Assembly (NCBI GenBank): GCA_022834735.1
Contig: BQKD01000001.1
Location: 535,659 to 599,658 of the forward strand
Length of the DNA stretch: 64,000 nt
Direction: 5' to 3'
DNA from: Erysipelotrichaceae bacterium OPF54
Lineage (GTDB): Bacteria; Bacillota_I; Bacilli_A; Erysipelotrichales; Erysipelotrichaceae
Shown: piece by piece, positions 51,799 to 60,190 of the stretch
How positions within the stretch are numbered: the stretch's first letter is position 1
Layout: each line of letters begins with the position of its first letter
Made by a program: the position numbers and the translations under genes
Notes under the pieces: model-generated
What the model was told of the DNA's origin: nothing
The model's database searches: none
Seen by the model: the letters and a program-made list of their open reading frames with translations, nothing else

Positions 51799-52626
51799 AT
51801 GAAACAAAATCTGCATACGCACACACAGTACTGCGACGGCAAAGATACTGTCGAAGAAATGGTGCTCGAAGCCATCTCGAGAAACTTTGATTCGATCGGT
51901 TTTTCAGGACACGGGACCAATTACCCCTACGATCCGTGCTCCATGGACGAGCAGCGGACCGATCTGTATATGCGCGATATTTACGCAGCCAACGAACAGT
52001 ATCAGGACCGCATCCGCGTCTATCTCGGAATCGAGGAAGACTCGATCGGACAGCGCTTTTCGCACGAGGATTTCGAATATATTATCGGCAGCGTGCATTT
52101 TCTCATCCATAACGGCGAAGCCGCACCGATCGACTACAGCCAGGCACGCTTTGAACAAATACTCACCGACTGGTATGACAGCGACATCCTGAAAATGGCC
52201 AAAGCCTATTACGATGCAGTCAAGGAAATGGTATCCCGTCCCGAAGTCGATATTGTCGGCCATATCGACCTGATCGCCAAATACAACGAAAACGAAAAAT
52301 ACTTCCGATTCGAAGACCCGGCCTATTTAGCCATGGCCAAGGACGCGGCAGAAACCGCCATCGCCAACAATAAGATCATCGAAATGAATACAGGCGCTAT
52401 TGCCAGAGGATACCGGACCAAACCATATCCCCATATCGCACTGCTCAAACATATTCATGAATGCGGCGGAAAGATCTGCATCAGCAGCGATTGCCATAAC
52501 CGCGCCAACCTCGATCTTGGCTTTGAACAATGCGTAGAACTTGCCAGGCTCGCCGGATTCACAGAAATCACGATGCTCGGCGATGAAGGGTTTTATCCCG
52601 TCCCGATCGAAGAAGCCGGATGTTAA
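51799..52626 (+). CDS. Histidinol-phosphatase, PHP family
   Basis: A 275-aa PHP-domain phosphatase of the HisK/YtvP type. Metal-site motifs are NLHTHTQYCDG at the N-terminus, GFSGHGT, GIEEDS, IGSVHFL, VGHIDLI and ISSDCHN near residue 230. GGGAGAAG precedes the ATG. In histidine synthesis it would dephosphorylate histidinol phosphate, but no other his gene is in view, so another phosphoester is possible. Confidence 0.88.
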   Translation: MKQNLHTHTQYCDGKDTVEEMVLEAISRNFDSIGFSGHGTNYPYDPCSMDEQRTDLYMRDIYAANEQYQDRIRVYLGIEEDSIGQRFSHEDFEYIIGSVHFLIHNGEAAPIDYSQARFEQILTDWYDSDILKMAKAYYDAVKEMVSRPEVDIVGHIDLIAKYNENEKYFRFEDPAYLAMAKDAAETAIANNKIIEMNTGAIARGYRTKPYPHIALLKHIHECGGKICISSDCHNRANLDLGFEQCVELARLAGFTEITMLGDEGFYPVPIEEAGC

Positions 52627-52648
52627 GGAAAAGGAAGTCTGAAAAACT

Positions 52649-52673
52649 AAAAGCTGCCGCGGCAGCTTTTTAT
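52649..52673. terminator. Bidirectional terminator between the phosphatase and nitrilase genes
   Basis: AAAGCTGCC-GC-GGCAGCTTT with A- and T-runs on either side, shared by convergent genes. Confidence 0.85.
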
Positions 52674-53455
52674 TTACTCTCTTCTTTCTTTTTCCAGACA
52701 ACCTCATACAAATCATTTCTTCTCTGCTTCCATAAAGGCATCCTTCTGCGGATCTTTTTTATTTCCTGTGCGTCAATATGATCCGTGATCCGTCCGAACG
52801 GATCGACGATCATCGAATGGCCCCAGGACCGAAATGATCCATACGAATATTGTGGAGCACACGCAGCCACATAGATCTCGTTTTCGATGGCACGCGCCTT
52901 GATCAGCGCCTCCCAGTGCGCTTCGCCCACCTTTTCGTTGAACGCAGCCGGAACGAACAGACACTCGATCCCGTCTTTTGCCAGCAGCCTCGTCAGCTCC
53001 GGAAACCGGATATCGTAGCAGACGATCAGCCCGCACTTCATATCGCCGATCATAAAAGTGACCAGATCGTTTCCGGGCTCAAATACATCGCTCTCAAAAT
53101 AGTCGTGCCTTGCATGCACTTCCAGAAGGTGCATCTTGGAATACGAAACCATTTCCTTTCCCTTGTCATCATAAACAAAACATGTGTTATACCATTTGCC
53201 ATCGTGCTCGTGACAGATCGTGCCCCCGATCACGTATGCCTCGTTTTCTTTTGCGAAACACGACATGGCACTTCGCGCCAGCCCTTCATAGGCCCTGGCC
53301 TCCAGGATCTTTTCGTTATCGAAAGGAACGAGCCACAACTCAGGAAGCACAAGAACCAGAGGATCCTTGTCCTTTTTGAATTTCATCCTTTTCAGAAGCC
53401 TGATATTTCTTTCGATATCCGCTCCTGTTTCAAATTCGATCAGCCGGACATCCAT
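52670..53455 (-). CDS. Carbon-nitrogen hydrolase (nitrilase superfamily, omega-amidase-like)
   Basis: A 261-aa amidase. The catalytic triad is clear: E39 in VLPELW, K107 in YSKMHL and C146 in VCYDIRFPE. The form and length match omega-amidase/YafV-type enzymes that hydrolyse 2-oxoglutaramate-like amides. The start at 53455 lies inside the end of the HAD gene (26-bp overlap), with GGGAG upstream, so the two genes are co-transcribed. Confidence 0.88.
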   Translation of the reverse strand: MDVRLIEFETGADIERNIRLLKRMKFKKDKDPLVLVLPELWLVPFDNEKILEARAYEGLARSAMSCFAKENEAYVIGGTICHEHDGKWYNTCFVYDDKGKEMVSYSKMHLLEVHARHDYFESDVFEPGNDLVTFMIGDMKCGLIVCYDIRFPELTRLLAKDGIECLFVPAAFNEKVGEAHWEALIKARAIENEIYVAACAPQYSYGSFRSWGHSMIVDPFGRITDHIDAQEIKKIRRRMPLWKQRRNDLYEVVWKKKEESK

Positions 53456-54248
53456 CCCTTTGCTCCCTGAAAAAGTTTTCCTTTAAAAATGTATAAATGC
53501 CGGCTTCCTTCACCGAAGGACAGTGGTTTTCGATCTTTGCCAGTACCCTGGCATCCCCGTCCGCCATGGCCGCGCCCAGCGAAGCGTTCTCCAGCATTTC
53601 CAGATCGTTGAGCGCATCCCCGAATGCCATATAGTCATGTTCGTTCAATCCGAAATGATCCATCAGCACTTTGATCCCTTCGTATTTGCTCAGATCCTTG
53701 CGCATGATATCGATCGAAGCTTCGTTGTACAGGATCTGGATATCCGGGATCGATTCGAATTCCGGCCTTCTTTTGCGCGTATCGCTCACGGCAAGAGAAA
53801 TGATACAGAACTCGTCGTTTTCCGTTTTATCGCGGAACGGAACATCGACAATCGAAAAATCGTTCAGAAGCTGACGGGTCGGTCCATCGTCCCGGGTACA
53901 GAACGCGCAGTTTCCTGCCACGAACAGTCCGATCTGTTCTTTTTCTGCCCGATCGAAAATGTCATCCGCGCTCTTTTTCGGGATCACATTTTTAAATAGT
54001 TCCACACCCTCCTTGTCGTAAACGTAGGAACCGTTGCCGCATACGAATCCGTCCCAGTCCGCTTCGGAAAGGATGCCCAGATTCTGAAGCAGCGGCCATG
54101 CCCGCCCGGAACAAAGACAGATCTTTATGCCCCGTTCCTTGAGCATTTTCAGCATTTCCAGATGCAGAAAAGGAATTTCCTTTTTTTTGTGGTCGTACAG
54201 CGTCCCGTCCACATCGAAGAACGCTGCCTTGATATTTTTGTTTTTCAT
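53430..54248 (-). CDS. Cof-type HAD hydrolase
   Basis: A 272-aa HAD-IIB phosphatase: motif I FFDVDGTLYD, motif II CLCSGRAW, and motif IV AFGDALNDLEML. First gene of a two-gene minus-strand operon with the nitrilase. The ATG at 54248 is 6 nt after a TACAAT box and has no SD, so the mRNA is probably leaderless. Substrate is likely a small phosphorylated metabolite. Confidence 0.88.
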   Translation of the reverse strand: MKNKNIKAAFFDVDGTLYDHKKKEIPFLHLEMLKMLKERGIKICLCSGRAWPLLQNLGILSEADWDGFVCGNGSYVYDKEGVELFKNVIPKKSADDIFDRAEKEQIGLFVAGNCAFCTRDDGPTRQLLNDFSIVDVPFRDKTENDEFCIISLAVSDTRKRRPEFESIPDIQILYNEASIDIMRKDLSKYEGIKVLMDHFGLNEHDYMAFGDALNDLEMLENASLGAAMADGDARVLAKIENHCPSVKEAGIYTFLKENFFREQRDGCPADRI

Positions 54249-54254
54249 ACGCTT

Positions 54255-54283
54255 ATTGTACTGTTTCGGAAATGATATATCAA
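54255..54283 (-). promoter_or_regulatory. Promoter giving a leaderless HAD-nitrilase mRNA
   Basis: On the minus strand TTGATA (54278-54283), 17 bp, TACAAT (54255-54260), then AAGCGT and the ATG. Confidence 0.7.
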
Positions 54284-54395
54284 CTTTGATTTTAGAGGAT
54301 AATAAACATATAGATGATGCTTATAATTGACTAGACATAAATTTTGGACAGGTCTATAATAAAATCAAACAAGGTTTAAGGAGGAATGGTTAACC

Positions 54396-55358
54396 ATGTC
54401 TATTATTCAATTGGAACCTGCATTTAAAGATTATATCTGGGGCGGTACAAAGCTGAAGGAAAAATACAATAAGCATACCGATCTTGATATTGTTGCCGAA
54501 AGCTGGGAACTTTCTGTTCACAAAGACGGCGCCAGCACAGTAGCGAGCGGCGAGTATAAAGGACTGAGCTTTCCGGAATATCTCGAGAAAAAAGGAAAAC
54601 AGGTGCTCGGAACAGATTGTGAAAAGTTTGACCGCTTTCCGATCCTGATCAAATTTATCGATGCTCTGCAGCCATTATCGATCCAGGTCCATCCGGACAA
54701 CGAATACGCGCTGCGCGTAGAAGGCGAATACGGCAAGACCGAAATGTGGTACATTCTCGACTGCGAACCCGATTCGTTCCTGTATTTTGGCGTGAATCGC
54801 GAGATCACAAAAGAGGAATTCAGGAAACGGATCGAGGACAATACGCTTCTTGAAGTTCTCAAAGCCGTACCGGTCCATAAAGGGGACGTGTTCTTCATCA
54901 AGGCTGGAACGATCCACGCGATCGGTGCCGGAATCCAGATCTGCGAGATCCAGCAGAATTCCAACACCACATACCGTGTCTATGATTTCGGCCGTGTAGG
55001 CAAGGATGGAAAACCGCGCGAACTGCATATCGACAAAGCGATCGACGTATCCAACTTGTCGCCGATCGAGTCCGATTTCAAAGCATGCGGACCGGAAAGC
55101 GCCGATGACGGATCCAGAACCGTCAAGCTCGCATCGTGCGAGTATTTTACGACCTATGAAACGACGGTCGATACGAAAACAACGATCCATGTCGACCAGA
55201 GCTCATTCGTATCCATCATCGTGATCGAAGGCGAATGCACCATCACGAACGGCGACACAGTGATCCAGGCGCGCAAAGGCGATTCGATCTTCGCGGACGC
55301 CGGTTCCGGCGATGTGACCATCGAAGGAAAGTGCCAGTTCATCAAAACCTGCGAATAA
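54396..55358 (+). CDS. manA: Mannose-6-phosphate isomerase, class I
   Basis: A 320-aa zinc isomerase that interconverts mannose 6-phosphate and fructose 6-phosphate. The zinc ligands are intact: H99 in IQVHPD, E116 in KTEMWYI and H174 in GTIHAIG; the substrate Arg is in YRVYDFGR. Typical Firmicute ManA length. AAGGAGG precedes the ATG by 12 nt, and a TATAAT box is at about 54355. Single gene with a strong terminator. The 50011 gene is its degenerate paralogue. Confidence 0.93.
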   Translation: MSIIQLEPAFKDYIWGGTKLKEKYNKHTDLDIVAESWELSVHKDGASTVASGEYKGLSFPEYLEKKGKQVLGTDCEKFDRFPILIKFIDALQPLSIQVHPDNEYALRVEGEYGKTEMWYILDCEPDSFLYFGVNREITKEEFRKRIEDNTLLEVLKAVPVHKGDVFFIKAGTIHAIGAGIQICEIQQNSNTTYRVYDFGRVGKDGKPRELHIDKAIDVSNLSPIESDFKACGPESADDGSRTVKLASCEYFTTYETTVDTKTTIHVDQSSFVSIIVIEGECTITNGDTVIQARKGDSIFADAGSGDVTIEGKCQFIKTCE

Positions 55359-55370
55359 TACAAGTTCAGA

Positions 55371-55403
55371 ACAAGCGGAAAATGAAAGTTCCGCTTGTTT
55401 TTT
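55371..55403 (+). terminator. Terminator after manA
   Basis: AACAAGCGGAA pairs with TTCCGCTTGTT, followed by a long T-run. Confidence 0.88.
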
Positions 55404-55494
55404 TTTGTGTGTTTGTGAAGTTATTCTCTTTCTTTCACTTTTGATATGAAATGTCTATAATAAAACCTATCTTGTTCAAATTACGGAGGAAACT

Positions 55495-56706
55495 ATGTTA
55501 AATATACAGTCTGAAGCGCAGCGATGCCTTCAATGCAAAATACCGCGATGCCAGAAAGGATGTCCGATTTCCACAGATATCCCGAAAGCGATTGCCTTGT
55601 TCAAGCTAGGAAAGCTCCAGGAAGCGGCCCAGATGCTTTTCGACAACAATCCGCTTTCGCTCGTATGCTCGATCGTCTGCGATCATGACAAGCAGTGCGA
55701 AGGACACTGTGTAAAAGGGATCAAGGAAACACCGGTCGAATGGGGATCGATCGAACACTTCATTTCCGATACCTATCTCGAACGCGTACAGGTCAATAAA
55801 AAAGAGCCGACCGGCAGAACAGTAGCCGTGATCGGGGCCGGCCCGGCCGGCATGGGAGCAGCGATCGAACTGATCAAAATGGGACACGATGTCACGATCT
55901 TCGAGGAACAAAGCGAGATCGGCGGCATGCTCCGCTACGGAATTCCTGAATTCCGCCTTCCGAAAAGCATCCTCGACCGCTATGCGAAAAAAATGAAGAA
56001 AATGGGGATCCGGTTCCGCCTGCATACGGCAGTCGGCAATTCGATCACGATCGAGGACATGCGCCGCGACGGGTATGACGCAGTCCTGATCGCAAGCGGA
56101 TTGTGGCGGGCCCAGCCGCTCCATGTGCAAGGCGAATCGCTGCCCAATGTATGTTACGGGATCCATTATCTGGCAAGCCCGGACTCGTTCGAAATCGGCA
56201 ATCGTCTGGCCGTGATCGGGACGGGAAATACCGCGATCGATGTGGCAAGGACAGCCCTGCATAACGGCGTAAGCTACGTGACCTTGTATGCCCGCCGCAA
56301 CCAGAGCAATGCCGATCCGAAGGAGCGCGAGCTCGCTCTTCTGGAAGGCGCACAGTTCAAGACCGAGATGCAGATTTCCCGCATTACCAAGGAAGGCCCG
56401 ATGTTCAAAACGGTCCATCTGGATGAAAACGGACAGATCGCATCGATCGATGAAGAAGAAGTGCTCGAACCGGCCGATTTCACGATCATCGCAGCCAGCC
56501 AGGGACCGCTTTCCAAGCTGATCAATACGACAAGCGATCTGGAAGGGACAGAGCGCGGCCTGCTGAAGGTGGAAAACAATTACACCACTGCCGAAGGAGT
56601 GTTTGGCGCAGGCGACGTCGTGTATGGCGGACGTTCTGTGGTCGAAGCCGTGGCGGATGCCAAAAAAGCGGCACAGGCCATTGACGAGTATCTTAAAAAC
56701 AAATAG
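55495..56706 (+). CDS. GltD-like NAD(P)-dependent oxidoreductase
   Basis: A 403-aa flavoprotein related to the glutamate synthase small subunit and to NfnB-like subunits. The N-terminal Fe-S domain has CLQCKIPRCQKGCP and CSIVCDHDKQCEGHC; the FAD loop is VIGAGPAGMGAA near residue 112; the NAD(P) loop is VIGTGNTAIDVA near residue 242; GVFGAGDVVYGGRSVVEA ends the FAD site. At 403 aa it is shorter than GltD (about 480). No large glutamate synthase subunit is adjacent, so its electron partner is unknown. ACGGAGG precedes the ATG. Confidence 0.87.
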   Translation: MLNIQSEAQRCLQCKIPRCQKGCPISTDIPKAIALFKLGKLQEAAQMLFDNNPLSLVCSIVCDHDKQCEGHCVKGIKETPVEWGSIEHFISDTYLERVQVNKKEPTGRTVAVIGAGPAGMGAAIELIKMGHDVTIFEEQSEIGGMLRYGIPEFRLPKSILDRYAKKMKKMGIRFRLHTAVGNSITIEDMRRDGYDAVLIASGLWRAQPLHVQGESLPNVCYGIHYLASPDSFEIGNRLAVIGTGNTAIDVARTALHNGVSYVTLYARRNQSNADPKERELALLEGAQFKTEMQISRITKEGPMFKTVHLDENGQIASIDEEEVLEPADFTIIAASQGPLSKLINTTSDLEGTERGLLKVENNYTTAEGVFGAGDVVYGGRSVVEAVADAKKAAQAIDEYLKNK

Positions 56707-56728
56707 ATCGGACAAAGGAAAGAAAATG

Positions 56729-56758
56729 GACCGGATCATGGATCCGGTCTTTTCTTTT
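56729..56758 (+). terminator. Terminator after the GltD-like gene
   Basis: GACCGGATC-ATG-GATCCGGTC followed by TTTTCTTTT. Confidence 0.88.
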
Positions 56759-56820
56759 GAACAGAAAAAATATGAATTATAGATATTTAATTTTATAAAA
56801 TACAGTAATATAATGAAAAC

Positions 56821-57090
56821 ATGAACACAATTCCCCAAAAATACTATGTAGATATGATCGTTCGGATCTGTCGCGACGGGCGGAAGGTTCCTATGTACGT
56901 CATCTGGGACAACCATGCCTACAAGATCGACAAGATCCGTTCGGTGCGCGAAACGTATTCGAAAGCCGGCGGATGCGGCGTGCGGTATGAATGTATCGTG
57001 TTCGGAAAGATCCGCTATATTTTCCTGGAACGCAATGATCGCTGGTTCATCGAATCCTATATCGCGCAATACCAGATGGATGATTTCTGA
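56821..57090 (+). CDS. Hypothetical 89-aa protein
   Basis: A small soluble protein with a mainly beta pattern: KYYVDMIVRICRDGRKVPMY, then IWDNHAYKIDKI, CIVFGKIRYIFLE and DRWFIES. It resembles small DUF-type proteins that place an anti-parallel sheet around a basic IWDxxxYxIDK motif, but no family name is certain. Start: ATG 56821 lies 6 nt after TATAAT (56809-56814) with no SD, so it is probably leaderless. It is followed by mutY. Confidence 0.6.
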   Translation: MNTIPQKYYVDMIVRICRDGRKVPMYVIWDNHAYKIDKIRSVRETYSKAGGCGVRYECIVFGKIRYIFLERNDRWFIESYIAQYQMDDF

Positions 57091-57147
57091 AACCAGGAAT
57101 CATAAATTTCTGATATATTGATACTGTTTAGAAATCGAGGAGATCAA

Positions 57148-58128
57148 ATGACAATGCAGACAGACCTGCTGGCATGGTATTACGCCAACGCACGCCAGCT
57201 TGCTTTTAGGAAAAATCAGGATCCGTACTGTATATGGATCAGCGAGATCATGGCGCAGCAGACCCGCATCGAAGCCATGCTCCCTTATTATGAACGATTC
57301 ATGGCCCTTTATCCTGACCTGCCCTCTCTGGCGCAGGCGGATGACGAGCAGCTGCACAAGGCATGGGAGGGGCTGGGCTATTATTCGCGCTGCCGCAATC
57401 TGAAAAAGTGTGCCGTACAGTGTATGGAACAGTATGAAGGCAGGCTGCCGGCCACAAAAGAGGAGCTCAAAAAGCTGCCCGGGATCGGCGAGTATACGGC
57501 CGGGGCGATCGCAAGCATTGCCTACAAGGAAAAGGTAAGCGCAGTCGACGGCAATGTGATCCGCATTTTTTCCAGGCTGTACGATATTCATCTGGATGTG
57601 ACAAAGGCTGCGGGAAAGAGAAAGATCAGCGAACTGGTCGAAGAGTCGCTGTGCAATCCGATCGAATACTACAATCAGGCGCTCATGGAACTTGGTGCAC
57701 TGATCTGTACGCCCAAAAGCCCGAAATGCGATCTGTGCCCGGTTGGCCGATACTGCCGCACGACCGATCCGGAAAGCCTGCCCGTCAAGCCGAAAAAGAA
57801 GGAAAGGAAAATTGTCCGCAAGAAAATCTATGTGCTGACGGACGGATCCAGGATCCATATGGTCAAAAGGGGCCCGGATGGGCTGCTGGCCAACATGTAC
57901 GAATTCGATGAAACACCGCCTGCTGAATATGAGCGTATGGAAAGCCTTGGACAGTATACACACATTTTTTCCCATGTGGAATGGCATATGGATGCCCAGA
58001 TGCTTTATGTCAAAGAAGGAGATAATTTTTACACGATCGATCAGATCGAAAACGAGCTGGCTGTGCCGTCCGCGTTTATGCCTTTTTTCGAAGAAGCGAG
58101 AGAAAAACTCGAAAAAGAGATTGAATGA
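57148..58128 (+). CDS. mutY: A/G-specific adenine glycosylase
   Basis: A 326-aa DNA repair enzyme that removes adenine mispaired with 8-oxoguanine. The helix-hairpin-helix LPGIGEYTAGAIASIA is near residue 112, the catalytic Asp in AVDGNVIRIFSR, and the 4Fe-4S cysteines have the C-x6-C-x2-C-x5-C pattern in CTPKSPKCDLCPVGRYC. A NUDIX-like C-terminal domain (about 225-320) recognises 8-oxoG. The ATG at 57148 follows GAGGAG; a frame from 57118 has no SD. Confidence 0.93.
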   Translation: MTMQTDLLAWYYANARQLAFRKNQDPYCIWISEIMAQQTRIEAMLPYYERFMALYPDLPSLAQADDEQLHKAWEGLGYYSRCRNLKKCAVQCMEQYEGRLPATKEELKKLPGIGEYTAGAIASIAYKEKVSAVDGNVIRIFSRLYDIHLDVTKAAGKRKISELVEESLCNPIEYYNQALMELGALICTPKSPKCDLCPVGRYCRTTDPESLPVKPKKKERKIVRKKIYVLTDGSRIHMVKRGPDGLLANMYEFDETPPAEYERMESLGQYTHIFSHVEWHMDAQMLYVKEGDNFYTIDQIENELAVPSAFMPFFEEAREKLEKEIE

Positions 58129-58187
58129 CGAGAGGAAGAGATGTACTATTGTATTAGGTCAGTGATACAGTGAAAGGAGACAGAACC

Positions 58188-58565
58188 ATGGCATTTACAT
58201 TTTCCAATAACCGTCCGATCTATATTCAGCTGGTAGAGGATATCGAGCAGGCCATACTGACCGGTAAGTATGGGCCCAATGAAAAACTGCCTTCTGTCCG
58301 CGAATTTGCGTCCATGTATCAGGTCAATCCGAATACGATGCAGAAAGCTCTGCAGGAGCTGGAAAAGAAGAAGCTCATCTACACGGAAAGAACGAACGGG
58401 AAATTTGTATCTGAAAACTGTTCTCTGATCGATGATATCAAGGAGCAGCAGGCTGCCTTGATCGTGGAACGCTGTCTGAGCGAGCTGAAGGCATTAGGCT
58501 ACAGCGTGTCAGACGCGCTCGCACTGCTGAAAGAGGAGAACGAAAAAAATGGAACCGATCGTTAG
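58188..58565 (+). CDS. GntR-family regulator, YtrA subfamily
   Basis: A 125-aa regulator with a GntR winged helix (residues 1-75: RPIYIQLVEDIEQAILTG, LPSVREFASMYQVNPNTMQKAL) and a short helical tail, as in the YtrA group that controls ABC exporter operons. AAAGGAG precedes the ATG at 58188. It overlaps the ABC ATPase gene by 17 bp, so it almost surely represses its own operon. Confidence 0.9.
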   Translation: MAFTFSNNRPIYIQLVEDIEQAILTGKYGPNEKLPSVREFASMYQVNPNTMQKALQELEKKKLIYTERTNGKFVSENCSLIDDIKEQQAALIVERCLSELKALGYSVSDALALLKEENEKNGTDR

Positions 58566-59247
58566 CATCAAAAACGTTTCCAAAACATTCGCGCACAAAC
58601 ATGTTCTTGAGAACATCGATATCGACATTCCGGCAGGAAAGATCGTGGGACTGGTCGGAAAGAACGGGGCGGGCAAGACGACGCTCATCAAACTGATGAA
58701 CGGTCTGCTCCGGACCGATTCCGGAAAGATCCTGATCGAAAACGAGCCGGTAGGCATGCGGTCGAAAGAGCTGATCGCCTATCTTCCGGAACGCACTTAT
58801 CTGGACCGTGCCATGAAAGTCGGTCAGGTGCTGGATTATTTTTGTGATTTTTATAAAAATTTCGATCGCGGCAAGGCGGAGTCGCTTGTGCGCACCTTAG
58901 GGCTGGATGAAGAGATGAAGATCGCGAAGATGAGCAAAGGAATGCAGGAAAAACTGCAGCTGATCCTGGTGATGTCGCGCCGGGCAAAGCTTTATATTCT
59001 CGACGAGCCGCTTGGCGGCGTCGATCCGGCGACCCGGGATTACATTCTCGACACGATCCTTACGAATTTTGAAGAAGGGGCGTCGATCCTTCTTTCCACG
59101 CATCTGATCTCGGATATCGAACGGATCCTTGACGAGATCGTTATTATCGAGGACGGGCATGTCCGGCTTCATGAAGAGGCGGACACGATCCGTTCAGAAA
59201 ACGGCTGCTCGATCGACGAATACTTCAGGAGGACATACGCATGGTAG
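58549..59247 (+). CDS. ABC transporter ATP-binding protein
   Basis: A 232-aa ABC ATPase. Walker A is GKNGAGKTTLI near residue 40, the signature is the variant MSKGMQEKL, Walker B LYILDEPLGG, and the H-loop LLSTHL. It belongs with the GntR regulator upstream and the membrane protein downstream (7-bp overlap), the usual YtrA-ABC set found in cell-wall stress or antimicrobial-peptide response. Confidence 0.9.
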   Translation: MEPIVSIKNVSKTFAHKHVLENIDIDIPAGKIVGLVGKNGAGKTTLIKLMNGLLRTDSGKILIENEPVGMRSKELIAYLPERTYLDRAMKVGQVLDYFCDFYKNFDRGKAESLVRTLGLDEEMKIAKMSKGMQEKLQLILVMSRRAKLYILDEPLGGVDPATRDYILDTILTNFEEGASILLSTHLISDIERILDEIVIIEDGHVRLHEEADTIRSENGCSIDEYFRRTYAW

Positions 59248-60029
59248 GAAAGCTGCTGAAATACAATCTTATTTCCGAAGGAAAGCTGTGCGGCTCTTAC
59301 TGCCTGCTTACGCTGGCCTGTGCCGCAGCGTACCGCCTTTCCGGTCTGGGATCCAACGCGTTTTTTTCGATCATGCAGAAAGGGCTGCTGATCATGCTCG
59401 TTGTGCTTGTGATCGGAAGCATTCTTGTGCCGGTGGTGGAAGGCTGGGTGCACTACAACCGGCATGTATACAAGGATGAAGGCTATCTGACCAATACGCT
59501 GCCCGTATCCAAAGGGGCGATCTACTGGTCCGAATGGCTGAGCGGTGCGCTCTGTCTGTTCGTATGCCTGGCATGCGCCGTATTTTCCCTGTGGCTTGTC
59601 GTGTACTTCGAAGATCCGCAATGGATGCAGGCGACGCTTTCGGGCCTGGCCGAACAGCTTCATATCACGCATCCTGCCGGGATCGCGATCCTGATCGGGA
59701 TCACGTATTACACGCAGGTCCTGTTTGTCATGACATGCGGCTTTGCGGGCATGACGATCGGTCATTACTTTGACAAGGACAAGACGGCAAAATCGGTCCT
59801 GTTCAGTCTTCTGATGTATATTGCAGGGATCCTGATCATATTAGGAATGGTGTTCCTGATCGGCCGGTTCGATCCTGAGCTCATGGAGATACTCAACAGC
59901 GATGTCATCCCGGACGTTTCAGTGTTCAGGCTGTTCATGGGCTTTGCGTGCGGATCGTATATCGTGTGTGCCATCCTGCTCGATCTGATCAGCATAAAGG
60001 TGATGAACAAAGGAATGGAACTGGAATAG
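59241..60029 (+). CDS. ABC-2-type membrane permease
   Basis: A 262-aa polytopic membrane protein with about six hydrophobic segments (near residues 20-35, 47-70, 105-130, 150-175, 185-210 and 235-255). It starts within the end of the ATPase gene and is its membrane partner. No known family motif stands out. It ends the operon at a UUCG hairpin. Confidence 0.8.
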   Translation: MVGKLLKYNLISEGKLCGSYCLLTLACAAAYRLSGLGSNAFFSIMQKGLLIMLVVLVIGSILVPVVEGWVHYNRHVYKDEGYLTNTLPVSKGAIYWSEWLSGALCLFVCLACAVFSLWLVVYFEDPQWMQATLSGLAEQLHITHPAGIAILIGITYYTQVLFVMTCGFAGMTIGHYFDKDKTAKSVLFSLLMYIAGILIILGMVFLIGRFDPELMEILNSDVIPDVSVFRLFMGFACGSYIVCAILLDLISIKVMNKGMELE

Positions 60030-60052
60030 GAGCACTTCGTGTGCTTCTTTTT
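60028..60052 (+). terminator. UUCG terminator after the GntR-ABC operon
   Basis: GAGCAC-TTCG-TGTGCTTC followed by T6. Confidence 0.8.
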
Positions 60053-60190
60053 TCGTTGGCGGATCTAAAAAAACTTGCAAAAGAAACAGGTATACGGTTA
60101 AATGGCATTTGTATGAACAGGTGTGTAAAAATATGTTTTTATGTACCATATAATGTGTTATTATAAAGAGAACGAAAAAAGGAGGTACTA

